Shown: positions 11,947 through 25,101, numbered from the stretch's first letter. The stretch is 64,000 bases of DNA from Vibrio pomeroyi (GCF_024347595.1 NZ_AP025506.1:1-64000), one strand, 5' to 3'. Notes: generated by a model from the letters alone, not told the origin. Program-made: numbers and translations.

Positions 11947-14013
11947 TTATTTTTGCAGTAGAGAGATGTCAGCAATCTGTAGGAACAGGTTACGTAGGTT
12001 ATTCAGTAGCGTTAGACGGTTCTTCTTAAGCGCTTCGTCATCAGCCATAACCATTACGTTATCGAAGAATGCATCAACCGGTTCACGTAGATCAGCAAGC
12101 TTGCTTAGGGCTTCTTGGTAGTTGCCTGTTGCGAATGCTGGTTCTAGTGCTTCCGTCATTACTTCAACGTTTTCAGCCAGTGCTTTCTCTGCGTCTTCTT
12201 GAAGAAGCGTTAGGTCGATTTCAGCTGGTAGCTCGCCATCGAATTTCGCAAGGATGTTACCTACACGCTTGTTCGCTGCTGCTAGTGCTTCTGCTGCTTC
12301 CAGTTCACGGAAGTGAGAAACCGCTTTAACACGTTGGTCAAAGTCAGCTGGCTTAGTTGGACGACGTGCTAGTACCGCTTGAATGATATCAACGCTGAAA
12401 CCAGCATCTTGGTACCATGCGCGGAAACGACCTAGCATGAAGTCGATAACGTCAGCTTCTACGTTTTCGTTGGTTAGCTTGTCGCCTAGTAGCTCTTTCG
12501 CTTTACCGATCAGATCGGTTAGGTCTAGGTTGTAGCCGTTTTCAACGATGATACGTAGTACACCTAGTGATGCACGACGCAGAGCGAATGGGTCAGAACC
12601 TTTTGGTGCTTGGCCAATACCGAAGATACCTACGATAGTGTCTAGCTTGTCTGCCATTGCAACTGCTGAAGAGATACCCGTGCTTGGTAGGTCGTCACCA
12701 GCGAAACGAGGCATGTACTGCTCGTAAAGTGCTAGTGCAACTTGCTCGTCTTCACCATCGTGAGTCGCGTAGTGCATGCCCATTACACCTTGTGTATCCG
12801 TAAATTCGAATACCATAGATGTCATTAGGTCACACTTAGCCAGTAGGCCTGCGCGCTTAGACTTCTCAACGTCAGCATCGATTTGCTCAGCGATGTAGCC
12901 AGCAAGTTCTGTGATGCGGTCTGTTTTGTCCTTGATAGTACCAAGCTGCTTCTGGAAGATAGCTTGGTCTAGTTCAGGAAGACGGTCGATCAGAGGACGC
13001 TTACGGTCTGTGTTGAAGAAGAACTCAGCATCAGCAAGACGTGGACGTACCACTTTCTCGTTACCTTCGATAACGTGACGAGGCTCTTTAGACTCGATGT
13101 TTGATACGAAGATAAAGTTAGGAAGTAGCTTCTTGTTTTCATCGTAAACAGGGAAGTATTTTTGGTCACCTTTCATGGTGTAAACCAAAGCTTCAGAAGG
13201 TACTTTTAGGAACTCTTCTTCAAACTTCGCTGTAAGTACTACTGGCCATTCAACCAGAGACGTTACTTCTTCAACAAGGTCATCTTCTAGGTCAGCTTTA
13301 CCGCCAACCGCTGCTGCCGCTTTTTGAGAGTCAGCAAGGATGATCGCTTTACGTGCTTCGTAATCCGCCATTACTTTACCGCGCTCTTCTAGGATCGCAG
13401 GGTATTGGTCAGCAGAATCTATTGTGAACTCTTGTTCGCCCATGAAACGGTGGCCACGGATAGTACGAGCAGATGCTACGCCTAGGATTTCGCCTTCAAC
13501 AAGCTCATCACCTAGTAGTACTGTCAGTGTTTTTACTGGACGGATAAATTGAATGTCTGAGTTACCCCAGCGCATTGCTTTAGGGATTGGTAGGCCAGCT
13601 AGTGCTTTCGCAGCGATGTCCATCACCAATTCTTGAACCGGTTTGCCAGCTACTTCTTGTTTGAAAAGAAGCCACTCGCCTTTGTCTGTTTTCAGACGGT
13701 CAGCTTGCTCAACAGTAATACCGTTACCACGAGCCCAACCTTGTGCTGCTTTAGTCGCGTTGCCTTCTGCATCGAATGCTACAGAAACAGCAGGACCACG
13801 TTTTTCAACGACTTTGTCCGCTTGGCCTTCAGCCAGTGCTGTTACTTTAAGTGCTAGACGACGAGGTGCTGCGTACCACTTGATGCCTTCGTGAGAAAGC
13901 TCAGCCGTTTTAAGACCTGCTTCAAAGTTAGAAGCAAATGCTTCTGCTAGAGAACGAAGTGCTGTTGGTGGAAGCTCTTCCGTACCCAGTTCAATTAGAA
14001 AATTCTTCGCCAT
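11947..14013 (-). CDS. glyS: Glycine--tRNA ligase beta subunit
   Basis: GlyS is the beta subunit of the bacterial alpha2-beta2 glycyl-tRNA synthetase and contributes tRNA recognition and part of the catalytic complex. The 688 residues match the family length (689 in E. coli). The N-terminus [20 protein letters not shown] is highly typical, and the HD-like segment with [14 protein letters not shown] and the C-terminal anticodon-binding region ending [20 protein letters not shown] are present. It begins 2 bp after glyQ on the same strand, so the two are translationally coupled. It ends before a terminator. Confidence 0.97.
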   Translation of the reverse strand: MAKNFLIELGTEELPPTALRSLAEAFASNFEAGLKTAELSHEGIKWYAAPRRLALKVTALAEGQADKVVEKRGPAVSVAFDAEGNATKAAQGWARGNGITVEQADRLKTDKGEWLLFKQEVAGKPVQELVMDIAAKALAGLPIPKAMRWGNSDIQFIRPVKTLTVLLGDELVEGEILGVASARTIRGHRFMGEQEFTIDSADQYPAILEERGKVMADYEARKAIILADSQKAAAAVGGKADLEDDLVEEVTSLVEWPVVLTAKFEEEFLKVPSEALVYTMKGDQKYFPVYDENKKLLPNFIFVSNIESKEPRHVIEGNEKVVRPRLADAEFFFNTDRKRPLIDRLPELDQAIFQKQLGTIKDKTDRITELAGYIAEQIDADVEKSKRAGLLAKCDLMTSMVFEFTDTQGVMGMHYATHDGEDEQVALALYEQYMPRFAGDDLPSTGISSAVAMADKLDTIVGIFGIGQAPKGSDPFALRRASLGVLRIIVENGYNLDLTDLIGKAKELLGDKLTNENVEADVIDFMLGRFRAWYQDAGFSVDIIQAVLARRPTKPADFDQRVKAVSHFRELEAAEALAAANKRVGNILAKFDGELPAEIDLTLLQEDAEKALAENVEVMTEALEPAFATGNYQEALSKLADLREPVDAFFDNVMVMADDEALKKNRLTLLNNLRNLFLQIADISLLQK

Positions 14014-14015
14014 GA

Positions 14016-14930
14016 TTATTTGTCCTTCTTACACATTGGGAAGCCAAGCGCTTCACGTGACGCGTAGTACGCCTCAGCAACTGATTTAGTCAGGTTGCGG
14101 ATACGAAGGATGTAACGTTGACGCTCTGTTACAGAGATAGCTTTGCGCGCATCAAGGATGTTGAATGCGTGGCCTGCTTTTAGAATGCGCTCGTAAGCTG
14201 GAAGCGGAAGTGGCTTCTCAAGCTCAAGTAGCTCTTTACACTCTTTTTCACACTGATCGAAGAAAGTGAATAGGAAATCTACGTCTGCGTGCTCGAAGTT
14301 GTAGGTTGATTGCTCAACTTCGTTTTGGTGGAAGATGTCACCGTAAGTCACGTTAGAACCATCTGGTGCTACGTTCCATACTAGGTCGTAAACAGAATCT
14401 ACTTCCTGGATGTACATTGCTAGACGCTCGATACCGTAAGTGATTTCGCCAGTTACTGGCTTACACTCAAGGCCGCCAACCTGTTGGAAGTAAGTAAACT
14501 GAGTTACTTCCATACCGTTTAGCCATACTTCCCAACCAAGGCCCCATGCACCTAGTGTTGGGTTTTCCCAGTTATCTTCAACGAAGCGAATATCGTGAAC
14601 AAGTGGGTCAACACCAAGAACCTCTAGTGAGCCTAGGTACAACTCTTGGATATTGTCTGGCGATGGTTTTAGCGCTACTTGGAATTGATAGTAGTGCTGC
14701 AGACGGTTAGGGTTTTCACCGTAACGGCCATCAGTAGGACGACGTGAAGGTTGTACGTAAGCTGTAGACATTGGCTCTGGGCCAAGTGCTCGTAGACATG
14801 TCATTGGGTGAGAGGTGCCTGCACCTACTTCCATATCTAGAGGTTGAACAATGGTACAACCGTTTTGAGCCCAGTAATCCTGCAGCGCGAGGATCATTCC
14901 CTGGAAGGTTTTGATATCGTATTTTTGCAT
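14016..14930 (-). CDS. glyQ: Glycine--tRNA ligase alpha subunit
   Basis: GlyQ is the catalytic alpha subunit of tetrameric glycyl-tRNA synthetase, which activates glycine with ATP and charges tRNA-Gly. The 304-residue protein begins [20 protein letters not shown] and contains the class II synthetase segments [39 protein letters not shown] and [10 protein letters not shown], all characteristic of this family. It is the first gene of the glyQS pair. Its promoter should lie in 14931-15140, shared back to back with the Mn2+ riboswitch gene. Confidence 0.97.
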   Translation of the reverse strand: MQKYDIKTFQGMILALQDYWAQNGCTIVQPLDMEVGAGTSHPMTCLRALGPEPMSTAYVQPSRRPTDGRYGENPNRLQHYYQFQVALKPSPDNIQELYLGSLEVLGVDPLVHDIRFVEDNWENPTLGAWGLGWEVWLNGMEVTQFTYFQQVGGLECKPVTGEITYGIERLAMYIQEVDSVYDLVWNVAPDGSNVTYGDIFHQNEVEQSTYNFEHADVDFLFTFFDQCEKECKELLELEKPLPLPAYERILKAGHAFNILDARKAISVTERQRYILRIRNLTKSVAEAYYASREALGFPMCKKDK

Positions 14931-15140
14931 AGTCAGGTTCGCGCGATTCTTTTAAATGAATGAGAAAAATAACCTCTGAGTATACCGAGATATTCGTAAA
15001 GCGAGTAGGGGTAATCTTGTTTAATTAGTGGTCTAAAATGTCGTTTAGTGGATTTTTTTGCCTTTAATGTTTGTTTTTCGGCACAAGTGGATATTTTGAT
15101 AAGTTTGACACTTGTGTTTGACTACGTGGGTGATTAGAAT

Positions 15141-15302
15141 CTCGCGGTCTTTGGGGAGTAGCTTACTTATTCATATCCTATTGAATGAGTTCGTTCGTCA
15201 ACATAATTGATGCAAAATCATCATGGCGTTCGAGGCAACCACCACCTTGGTGGCGCTTAGCAAGACCTTAGACAAGCATCGTGAACCGGGATGGGGCGCG
15301 AG
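15141..15302 (+). promoter_or_regulatory. yybP-ykoY manganese riboswitch
   Basis: The leader of the Mn2+ exporter gene contains the hallmark TTTGGGGAGTAGC (15150-15161) and, downstream, GCAAGACC (15260-15267) followed by ACCGGG (15285-15290). These are the conserved blocks of the yybP-ykoY aptamer. The outer stem can close as CTCGCG (15141-15146) with CGCGAG (15297-15302). This class senses Mn2+ and typically controls MntP, Alx and UPF0016/GDT1 exporters, which matches the gene behind it. I cannot tell whether it acts on translation or transcription; no clear terminator lies between it and the gene. Confidence 0.88.
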
Positions 15303-15350
15303 GTTTGTCTTTGGTTAAATATAATAATCTCCATCCCAAATGAGCATGTC

Positions 15351-15905
15351 GTGAGCGTTTTAGCTATTTCAATTACAACTGTGGCCCTTGCCGAGATCGG
15401 AGATAAAACCCAGTTGCTGTCCCTTTTGTTAGCCAGTCGATATCGAAAACCGATACCGATCATTGCTGCTATTTTCTTTGCCACTATCGCCAATCATGCC
15501 CTCGCTGCATGGCTCGGTGTAGTGATCGCAGATTACCTGTCTCCAGAAGTTTTAAAGTGGGTGCTGGTGGTCAGCTTCATTGCGATGGCAGGCTGGATTC
15601 TGATTCCCGATAAGTTAGACGATGATGAACAGATCTCGAACCGAGGCCCATTTGTCGCCAGTTTTATCGCTTTCTTTATTGCTGAAATTGGTGATAAAAC
15701 CCAGATAGCGACCTCCATTCTAGGGGCTCAATACGCAGATGCATTAACCTGGGTGATTCTAGGTACGACCATCGGTATGTTGTTGGCGAATGTGCCTGTG
15801 GTGATCATCGGTAAATTGTCGGCAGATAAGATGCCGCTTGACCTGATTCGTAAGATCACTGCCTTGTTATTCGTCGGTTTGGCTATTGCTGCGGCGTTCT
15901 ATTAA
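15351..15905 (+). CDS. mneA: Mn2+ exporter, TMEM165/GDT1 (UPF0016) family
   Basis: This is an inner-membrane manganese exporter of the GDT1 family; the V. cholerae member is called MneA. The protein is 184 residues from the GTG at 15351 and has two inverted family repeats, each with the signature EIGDKTQ (one in TVALAEIGDKTQLLSLLLAS near 10-29, one in FIAEIGDKTQIATSILGAQY near 105) and about six hydrophobic helices. An in-frame ATG at 15291 lies inside the riboswitch and has no ribosome binding site, so the GTG with an upstream GAG is preferred. The Mn2+ riboswitch in front supports the function. Confidence 0.92.
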   Translation: MSVLAISITTVALAEIGDKTQLLSLLLASRYRKPIPIIAAIFFATIANHALAAWLGVVIADYLSPEVLKWVLVVSFIAMAGWILIPDKLDDDEQISNRGPFVASFIAFFIAEIGDKTQIATSILGAQYADALTWVILGTTIGMLLANVPVVIIGKLSADKMPLDLIRKITALLFVGLAIAAAFY

Positions 15906-16062
15906 TCGGTGATGTTGAGGCTAATGATACTCAACCAGTGGAGTAATGTGTTGTAGGTCATACTCTTACAGTATTGTGGGGTTTATCGAGCGAACGGACA
16001 TATAACTGTCATACTTGTCATGATATTTTAATCTTGTGAGTTAAGAACACGAGGGCATGATT

Positions 16063-16311
16063 ATGTTGACGCGTTATATGGGTATTACTCCACAAAGCCA
16101 AAGCTATCTATTTACCTTTGGTTTGGCTCTTACATTACTAGGCATGGTGTTGACGGACATGTGGCTACCAATGGTGGCTGGTGCGATGATCATGACTGCG
16201 CTTGCCGTCGAGGCTTGGATTCGGGTGTCGCATATTATTCCTATGCGAAAAGACATTCGATCGCTTCAACATCAGCTTGAGCATCTGCAAAACAGATCAA
16301 GAAACGAATAA
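16063..16311 (+). CDS. Small membrane protein, unknown function
   Basis: I do not recognise this 82-residue protein. It has two hydrophobic helices (about 16-33 and 36-54) separated by a short turn with DMWLP, followed by a basic amphipathic tail (IIPMRKDIRSLQHQLEHLQN) likely to form a cytoplasmic coiled coil. GAGG at 16051-16054 is 8 bases before the ATG at 16063; the ATG at 16057 would be too close. A bidirectional terminator follows. Its reading frame and ribosome binding site make it a believable gene, but nothing indicates function. Confidence 0.7.
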   Translation: MLTRYMGITPQSQSYLFTFGLALTLLGMVLTDMWLPMVAGAMIMTALAVEAWIRVSHIIPMRKDIRSLQHQLEHLQNRSRNE

Positions 16312-16313
16312 AC

Positions 16314-16370
16314 AAAAAGCCGCTCGTACTCTGAGTTCTGCAAAGAACATAAGGTACGAGCGGCTTTTTT
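16314..16370 (+). terminator. Bidirectional terminator between the small membrane gene and tusA
   Basis: AAAAAGCCGCTCGTAC pairs with GTACGAGCGGCTTTTT around a 24-base loop that contains a smaller hairpin (GTTCTGCAAAGAAC). T and A runs flank both sides. Confidence 0.85.
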
Positions 16371-16392
16371 GATGCTTGATTCTAGGTGGGGC

Positions 16393-16644
16393 TTACGCCT
16401 CCAATCCCTTTCTGATCAAATACTGGTACGGCAAAGTTTCTATCGCTTGGCCTACCAACTGGTGATCCATGAATCGACAAAAGCTCGGGATATCTCGAGT
16501 TGTCGAAGGATCGTCAGCTTTTACCAGTAATACATCGCCATCCTGCATGTTTCTAATTGTCTTCCTGACCATCATTACTGGTTCTGGGCAACGCAGGCCT
16601 TCAGCTTCTAAAGTATGGGTTGCCAGTTCAGGTTTGAATGTCAT
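16393..16644 (-). CDS. tusA: Sulfurtransferase TusA
   Basis: TusA receives persulfide sulfur from IscS and passes it to the TusBCD-TusE relay for 2-thiolation of the wobble uridine of tRNAs; it also serves other sulfur pathways. The 83-residue protein has the family signature with the active cysteine, [15 protein letters not shown] (Cys19 in CPEP), and the typical second half [21 protein letters not shown]. Length and motif leave little doubt. It is a single gene, convergent with the small membrane protein gene. Confidence 0.95.
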   Translation of the reverse strand: MTFKPELATHTLEAEGLRCPEPVMMVRKTIRNMQDGDVLLVKADDPSTTRDIPSFCRFMDHQLVGQAIETLPYQYLIRKGLEA

Positions 16645-16793
16645 GGTTTGTATCTCTATATCTATCTAACGAGTGAATAATACGTCTGCAGAAAAAATAT
16701 GCAATAAGTGCTTGGCAAACAGAATCATTTCCTATAACTTAGTTAACAAGTTGATAACAACTTGAAGCAAAGGCAACTAGCTAAGGAGTGGCG

Positions 16794-16979
16794 ATGTTGA
16801 CAGGATTAGATAGATTAACAATTTATTCGGTTCTCTGTTTTATTTCTTTTTGTGCGTTAGTACTACGCTCATCGACAGAGACCTCACTGATGCCTATCTT
16901 TGGCATAGTAGCAACAATTATTGGTATTTGGGTTGAGATGCGCCGTTGGCAAGGTGTAGCCGAAGAGCAAGAGCACTAA
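16794..16979 (+). CDS. Small membrane protein, unknown function
   Basis: This is a 61-residue protein with two predicted hydrophobic segments (about 8-24 and 31-47) and an acidic, charged C-terminus (MRRWQGVAEEQEH). The ribosome binding site AGGAG at 16784-16788 is 5 bases before the ATG at 16794; a GTG at 16788 overlaps that site and is unlikely to be used. A terminator follows at 17047. I do not recognise a family. Confidence 0.68.
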   Translation: MLTGLDRLTIYSVLCFISFCALVLRSSTETSLMPIFGIVATIIGIWVEMRRWQGVAEEQEH

Positions 16980-17046
16980 CCCGAGTACAACAAGCAAATT
17001 CCGATACGACAACATTCCGACACTATCCCCAAATTTTCTTGGGCTT

Positions 17047-17072
17047 CCCCGCGTAATTGCGGGATTTTTTTT
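17047..17072 (+). terminator. Rho-independent terminator after the 61-residue membrane protein
   Basis: CCCGC pairs with GCGGG around GTAATT, followed by A and eight T residues. Confidence 0.8.
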
Positions 17073-17135
17073 ATCTAAAGCATGCTATAAACAACTTAGT
17101 GACTAATGATCATTGTATACAGCTAGGTAAGTGGC

Positions 17136-18077
17136 GTGGAATTAGAAGACATCTATCGTAGAGACCTGAATTTATTGGTCGCTTTAAAGGTATTGATTGA
17201 AGAGGGCAGCGTTAGCCAGGCTGCGATTCGTCTTAATTTAAGTCAGTCGGCAACCAGTCGAGTATTAGGGCGCTTAAGAGAGTTACTCAACGATCCCTTG
17301 TTTACGCGTCAAGGTCAGCACCTTATCCCTACCAAAAAAGCACTTGAGATCAGCCAGCGCATTGATCAGCCTTTAGAATCATTCCGTCAGTTACTTAGCC
17401 CTAGTGACTTTGATCCTTACTATTGCAGTGAGCGCTTTTTGATTGCGACCACTGACTATGCGATGCAAACCATCTTACCTTATGCACTGCCGAAGATTTA
17501 TGAGCAAGCGCCGAACATCTCTTTGGAGTTTGCACCGCTGCAGCATGAGCATTTGTTTAAGCAGCTCAGCACCGAGCGTGTTGATATGGCAATTTGCCGC
17601 CCAAGTGGTAGCGTCGCACCACTTCATCAAGAGGTGTTAGGGCCAGTGGGCGTGTCGTGCTTGCTATCTAAGAATCACCCTTTGGCTGACAGTTCGTTGA
17701 GCCTTGAGGATTATGTGTCTTTACCTCATGCGATGATTGCGATCAGTGATGGTGTTAAGGCTCTGTTGGATAACGCCTTAGCCAATCAACAACCTAGAAA
17801 AATGGTACTGCGTGCTTACCACCTTGAAGCCGCATTGGCGATCGTCGATAGAATGCCGCTCGTGATTACGGTACCGGCTGATTTGGCTTACTTAGTTGCA
17901 GAGCGATATGACTTGGTCGTTAAACCATTGCCATTTGAATTTATGCCCTTTGATTACTCGCTGATCTGGCACTCACGCTGCGATTCTTCTGCTTCGCAAC
18001 AGTGGTTAAGAAGAGTGGTCAAAGAGGAGTGTGGTGAGTTGATTCAAAAGCGGATTGCGGACGTAGGTTTGGGCTAG
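17136..18077 (+). CDS. LysR family transcriptional regulator
   Basis: This is a LysR-type regulator of 313 residues. The N-terminal winged helix-turn-helix is clear: LNLLVALKVLIEEGSVSQAA, then LNLSQSATSRVLGRLRELL at about 33-52. The effector-binding domain follows from about residue 90. The arrangement RRDLNLLVALKVL resembles the LeuO/NodD subgroup of the family, but it is not LeuO itself as far as I can tell. It starts with GTG. LysR genes are often next to their target; here the next gene (acuI-like) converges, so the target is not evident. Confidence 0.9.
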   Translation: MELEDIYRRDLNLLVALKVLIEEGSVSQAAIRLNLSQSATSRVLGRLRELLNDPLFTRQGQHLIPTKKALEISQRIDQPLESFRQLLSPSDFDPYYCSERFLIATTDYAMQTILPYALPKIYEQAPNISLEFAPLQHEHLFKQLSTERVDMAICRPSGSVAPLHQEVLGPVGVSCLLSKNHPLADSSLSLEDYVSLPHAMIAISDGVKALLDNALANQQPRKMVLRAYHLEAALAIVDRMPLVITVPADLAYLVAERYDLVVKPLPFEFMPFDYSLIWHSRCDSSASQQWLRRVVKEECGELIQKRIADVGLG

Positions 18078-18102
18078 GTTTTGTATTGAATAGCAAATAG
18101 AA

Positions 18103-18130
18103 AAAAGGGCTGATAATGATCAGCCCTTTT
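18103..18130 (+). terminator. Bidirectional terminator between the lysR gene and acuI
   Basis: AAAAGGGCTGA pairs with TCAGCCCTTTT, with a T-rich tract on the plus side and an A-run on the other. Confidence 0.85.
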
Positions 18131-18163
18131 GTTTTTTGCGTGTAGCTTTTAGAGTGCTAGCGA

Positions 18164-19144
18164 TTACAGCTTAATAACTACACGACCAGTGATTTGACCG
18201 TTAGTGATGTCTTCTGCTGCTTGAATTGCGCCATCTAGAGACACTTCTTTGGTAGCTTGAGCGTAGAAAGATTCTGGTAGTAGTTCAGCTAGTTGTTCCC
18301 ACGCTTTAATGCGTTTTTCACGAGGGCACATTACAGAGTCCACACCTTGTAGGCGAACGTTGCGCAGAATGAATGGCATTACCGTTGTTGGTAAATCAAA
18401 GCCGCCAGCTAGACCACACATTGCTACCGCACCGTTGTAATCAATTTGCGCCAATACTTTAGCAAGTACTTTGCTGCCTACCGTATCGATAGCACCAGCC
18501 CACAGTTGTTTCTCTAGTGGTTTTGCTGGTTCTTCTAGTTCTGCACGCTCAACAATGCGTGTAGCGCCTAGTGATTTAAGTAATTCACCGTTTGAAGAAG
18601 CTCGGCCAGTAACTGCTGCTACTTTGTAGCCTAGTTGGTTCAGTAGAGTGATAGACACGCTACCTACACCCCCACTTGCACCTGTTACTAGGATTTCACC
18701 GTCTTCAGGCTTAATACCAGCATCTACGATAGCTTGCACACAAAGCATCGCAGTGAAGCCAGCTGTACCAATCGCCATTACTTTCTTAGCGTCAAGACCT
18801 GCAGGCATTGGCACTAACCAGTCACCGTTTAGGCTTGCTTTCTCAGCCATGCCGCCCCAGTGACCTTCACCAACACCCCAGCCAGTTAGAACAACTTCGT
18901 CGCCCGCTTTGTAGCGAGGGTCATCAGATTGTGAAACCACACCAGAAAGGTCGATACCAGGAACCATAGGGAAGTTGCGAACAATGCGCCCTTTACCTGT
19001 AATCGCCAAACCATCTTTGTAGTTCAAAGAAGAGTAGCTTACATCGATCTTCACATTACCTTCTGGTAATTGTGACTCTTCAATTTGAGAAACTGATGCG
19101 ATAGTTTTTTTGTCTTCTTGGTTTAGTACAAGTGCTTTAAACAT
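18164..19144 (-). CDS. acuI: Acrylyl-CoA reductase AcuI/YhdH family oxidoreductase
   Basis: This is a zinc-independent medium-chain dehydrogenase/reductase that reduces acrylyl-CoA to propionyl-CoA with NADPH, detoxifying acrylate-type intermediates; in marine bacteria this belongs to DMSP breakdown. The 326 residues begin MFKALVLNQEDKKTIASVSQ, with SSLNYKDGLAITGKGRIVR, the GroES-like GIDLSGVV, and the Rossmann motif VTGASGGVGSVSITLLNQLGY. The ATG at 19144 has GGAG six bases upstream; the 18 codons before it are not translated in this reading. No other DMSP genes are nearby, so the substrate in this organism is inferred. Confidence 0.88.
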   Translation of the reverse strand: MFKALVLNQEDKKTIASVSQIEESQLPEGNVKIDVSYSSLNYKDGLAITGKGRIVRNFPMVPGIDLSGVVSQSDDPRYKAGDEVVLTGWGVGEGHWGGMAEKASLNGDWLVPMPAGLDAKKVMAIGTAGFTAMLCVQAIVDAGIKPEDGEILVTGASGGVGSVSITLLNQLGYKVAAVTGRASSNGELLKSLGATRIVERAELEEPAKPLEKQLWAGAIDTVGSKVLAKVLAQIDYNGAVAMCGLAGGFDLPTTVMPFILRNVRLQGVDSVMCPREKRIKAWEQLAELLPESFYAQATKEVSLDGAIQAAEDITNGQITGRVVIKL

Positions 19145-19319
19145 GATCTGCTCCGTAGGAGGAATATTAGGAAACTGAAGTAACTTTAGTTGAATCATCC
19201 GAGAAAAAATAATGAAACATCAACATTGAATCTATGCGTTCTATGCATATATGTCACTGGATGCTTTTCTCTGATTAGACTTGCCGAACGAATCTGTACA
19301 TGACTTGATAGCCAGATAC

Positions 19320-19350
19320 AAAAAGTGCAGCTATATAAAGATAGCTGCAC
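19320..19350 (-). terminator. Rho-independent terminator after fadA
   Basis: GTGCAGCTAT (19325-19334) pairs with ATAGCTGCAC (19341-19350). The A-run at 19320-19324 is the U-run on the minus strand. Confidence 0.8.
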
Positions 19351-19386
19351 ATAAGATTACCCGACAAGTTTTACAACTAAAGAGCG

Positions 19387-22748
<3,362 letters not shown>

Positions 22749-22818
22749 TGTCTATCTCCATGACATACAATCCACGATTGTTTGAGAGAATCTTGTTATC
22801 TTTCTATTATTGTAGAAT

Positions 22819-22835
22819 ACCTGGTAAGACCAGTT
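22819..22835 (-). promoter_or_regulatory. FadR operator upstream of fadBA
   Basis: ACCTGGTAAGACCAGTT contains the perfect inverted repeat CTGGT-AAG-ACCAG and fits the FadR consensus (ANCTGGTCNGACCNGTT) at all but one or two positions. On the minus strand a possible -10 (TACAAT) lies just downstream at about 22809-22814, so bound FadR would block transcription of fadBA until acyl-CoA is present. Confidence 0.82.
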
Positions 22836-22975
22836 ATCTTAGTCTGTACCTCTGCTTGGTGAATTTCAATACATTTTTTAAACAATTGTTTAACATTGTG
22901 CGATAGCACAGATCCTCTAACCCTTATTATTCACGCGTGATACACTTCGCCGCTCTTATTAATTAAGTTAACGAT

Positions 22976-23599
22976 ATGAATGAACAGCCCTATTTAATAC
23001 CGTCTGCGTCGGCTCTGTTTGAAGAAGATATAAAAAAGAGCGTCTTTATTACTCATCTTGCTCATACTCCAAGTGTAGAAGCTGCCAAACAGTTCGTAGA
23101 GCAGGTAAAGAAAGAGCATTCTTCAGCGCGACATAATTGTTGGGGTTTTGTGGCTGGGCGACCTGAAGATTCAATGCTTTGGGGTTTTAGCGATGATGGT
23201 GAACCCTCAGGTACTGCGGGTAAGCCGATCTTGGCGCAACTGTCTGGTTCTGGTGTGGGTGAGTTAACGGCTGTGGTGACTCGTTATTCAGGTGGAATTA
23301 AGCTTGGAACGGGTGGTTTAGTTAAGGCTTATGGTGGAGGAGTGCAACAAGCTCTCAAGCTGCTTCAAACAATCGAGAAAAAAATAACCACAAAATTACG
23401 GCTAGAGTTAGACTATGGTTTTGTGCCAATTGCGCAATCCATCATGGCTCAGCATCAAGCTGTTGAGGTCCAAGCGGATTATGGTGTTCAAGTTGAGCTT
23501 ATTATTGAAATAGAGCTCCTGCAGGTAGATTCGTTTACCCAAACCATGATCAATAAAAGCGGTGCTAAGGCACTGGTAACGAAAGTCAAAGATAACTAG
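22976..23599 (+). CDS. yigZ: IMPACT family protein YigZ
   Basis: This is a YigZ/IMPACT (UPF0029) protein of 207 residues. The N-terminal IMPACT domain has the family segments KKSVFITHLAHTPSVEAAKQ, SARHNCWGFVAG, FSDDGEPSGTAGKPILAQL and TRYSGGIKLGTGGLVKAYGG; a ferredoxin-like C-terminal domain follows from about 140. The biochemical role of bacterial members is not settled. The order fadBA/yigZ/trkH/hemG next to an rRNA operon is the same as in E. coli, which supports orthology. Confidence 0.92.
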   Translation: MNEQPYLIPSASALFEEDIKKSVFITHLAHTPSVEAAKQFVEQVKKEHSSARHNCWGFVAGRPEDSMLWGFSDDGEPSGTAGKPILAQLSGSGVGELTAVVTRYSGGIKLGTGGLVKAYGGGVQQALKLLQTIEKKITTKLRLELDYGFVPIAQSIMAQHQAVEVQADYGVQVELIIEIELLQVDSFTQTMINKSGAKALVTKVKDN

Positions 23600-23633
23600 G
23601 AAGTGTGAAGCATTTCGCTTCGTTCAATAGCTC

Positions 23634-25091
23634 ATGCAATTTCGCTCAATTATTCGAATCGTCGGATTATTATTAGCACTTTTTAGTGTATCAATGCTCG
23701 CACCAGCGCTAGTCGCACTTATCTATCGAGATGGTGCGGGTGTGCCGTTTGTGACGACTTTTTTCGTTCTATTGTTTTGCGGAGCAACTTGCTGGTTTCC
23801 GAACCGCCGCTATAAACATGAATTGAAAGCGCGTGATGGTTTTTTGATTGTTGTTTTGTTCTGGACGGTAATCGGCAGTGCGGGTGCGTTACCGTTTTTG
23901 ATCGCTGATAATCCGAGTGTTTCGGTAACCGATGCCTTCTTTGAATCCTTTTCTGCATTAACTACCACAGGGGCGACCGTTATCGTCGGCCTTGATGATC
24001 TCCCTAAGGCGATTCTGTTTTACCGTCAGTTCCTACAATGGTTTGGTGGTATGGGTATCATCGTATTGGCGGTAGCCATTCTTCCTGTTCTGGGCATCGG
24101 TGGCATGCAACTTTACCGTGCTGAAATTCCGGGCCCTGTTAAAGACAGCAAGATGACCCCACGTATTGCTGAAACGGCAAAAGCGCTGTGGTACATCTAT
24201 CTCAGTCTAACGATTGCTTGTGCGGTAGCGTTTTGGCTTGCAGGTATGAGCTTTTTTGATGCCATCAGTCATAGTTTCTCTACTATTGCTATCGGTGGCT
24301 TCTCAACACACGATGCAAGTATGGGCTATTTCAACAGCCCTGCTATTAACATGATTACGGTTGTGTTCCTGCTTATATCTGCGTGTAATTACTCACTTCA
24401 CTTCGCTGCATTTGCTTCAGGTGGTGTGCATCCTAAGTATTACTGGAAAGATCCTGAATTCCGCGCTTTTATCTTTATTCAAGCAGTGCTGTTCTTGGTT
24501 TGTTTCTTATTACTACTGAATCACCACTCTTATGACTCGTATTACGACGCTTTCGATCAAGCCTTGTTTCAAACCGTGTCTATATCTACAACTGCTGGTT
24601 TCACTACGACTGGTTTTTCAGAGTGGCCACTGTTCTTGCCCGTACTGCTTTTGTTCTCTTCTTTTATAGGAGGATGCGCAGGTTCAACCGGTGGTGGTAT
24701 GAAAGTGATTCGAATCTTACTGCTTACTCTGCAAGGTGCTCGTGAAATGAAGCGTCTTGTTCACCCGCGCGCTGTCTATACCATCAAGGTTGGTGGTTCT
24801 GCACTACCACAACGTGTCGTGGATGCGGTTTGGGGCTTTTTCTCTGCATATGCTCTGGTTTTTGTGGTTTGTATGTTGGCTCTTATTGCAACTGGTATGG
24901 ATGAGTTGAGTGCTTTCTCTGCCGTAGCCGCAACATTGAATAACCTCGGCCCGGGCCTTGGCGAAGTCGCGGTGCACTTTGGCGATGTGAATGACAAAGC
25001 AAAATGGGTACTTATCGTATCTATGCTGTTTGGCCGATTAGAAATTTTCACCTTATTAATCTTATTGACCCCTACGTTTTGGCGTAGCTAA
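23634..25091 (+). CDS. trkH: Trk system potassium uptake protein TrkH
   Basis: TrkH is the pore-forming K+ uptake subunit that works with TrkA in the inner membrane. The 485-residue protein is strongly hydrophobic and shows the four pore-loop segments with the selectivity glycines: LTTTGATVIVG, FSTIAIGGFSTHD, STTAGFTTTGFSEW and LNNLGPGLGEV. Long family stretches such as QWFGGMGIIVLAVAILP and AGSTGGGMKVIRILLL are present. It is 34 bp after yigZ and 10 bp before hemG, on the same strand. Confidence 0.96.
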   Translation: MQFRSIIRIVGLLLALFSVSMLAPALVALIYRDGAGVPFVTTFFVLLFCGATCWFPNRRYKHELKARDGFLIVVLFWTVIGSAGALPFLIADNPSVSVTDAFFESFSALTTTGATVIVGLDDLPKAILFYRQFLQWFGGMGIIVLAVAILPVLGIGGMQLYRAEIPGPVKDSKMTPRIAETAKALWYIYLSLTIACAVAFWLAGMSFFDAISHSFSTIAIGGFSTHDASMGYFNSPAINMITVVFLLISACNYSLHFAAFASGGVHPKYYWKDPEFRAFIFIQAVLFLVCFLLLLNHHSYDSYYDAFDQALFQTVSISTTAGFTTTGFSEWPLFLPVLLLFSSFIGGCAGSTGGGMKVIRILLLTLQGAREMKRLVHPRAVYTIKVGGSALPQRVVDAVWGFFSAYALVFVVCMLALIATGMDELSAFSAVAATLNNLGPGLGEVAVHFGDVNDKAKWVLIVSMLFGRLEIFTLLILLTPTFWRS

Positions 25092-25101
25092 GGACAACAT
25101 T

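Noticed and set aside
16314..16370. The long hairpin between two small genes as a small RNA gene
   Set aside because: The stem is flanked by T and A runs at the convergent gene ends, which is fully explained by a bidirectional terminator.
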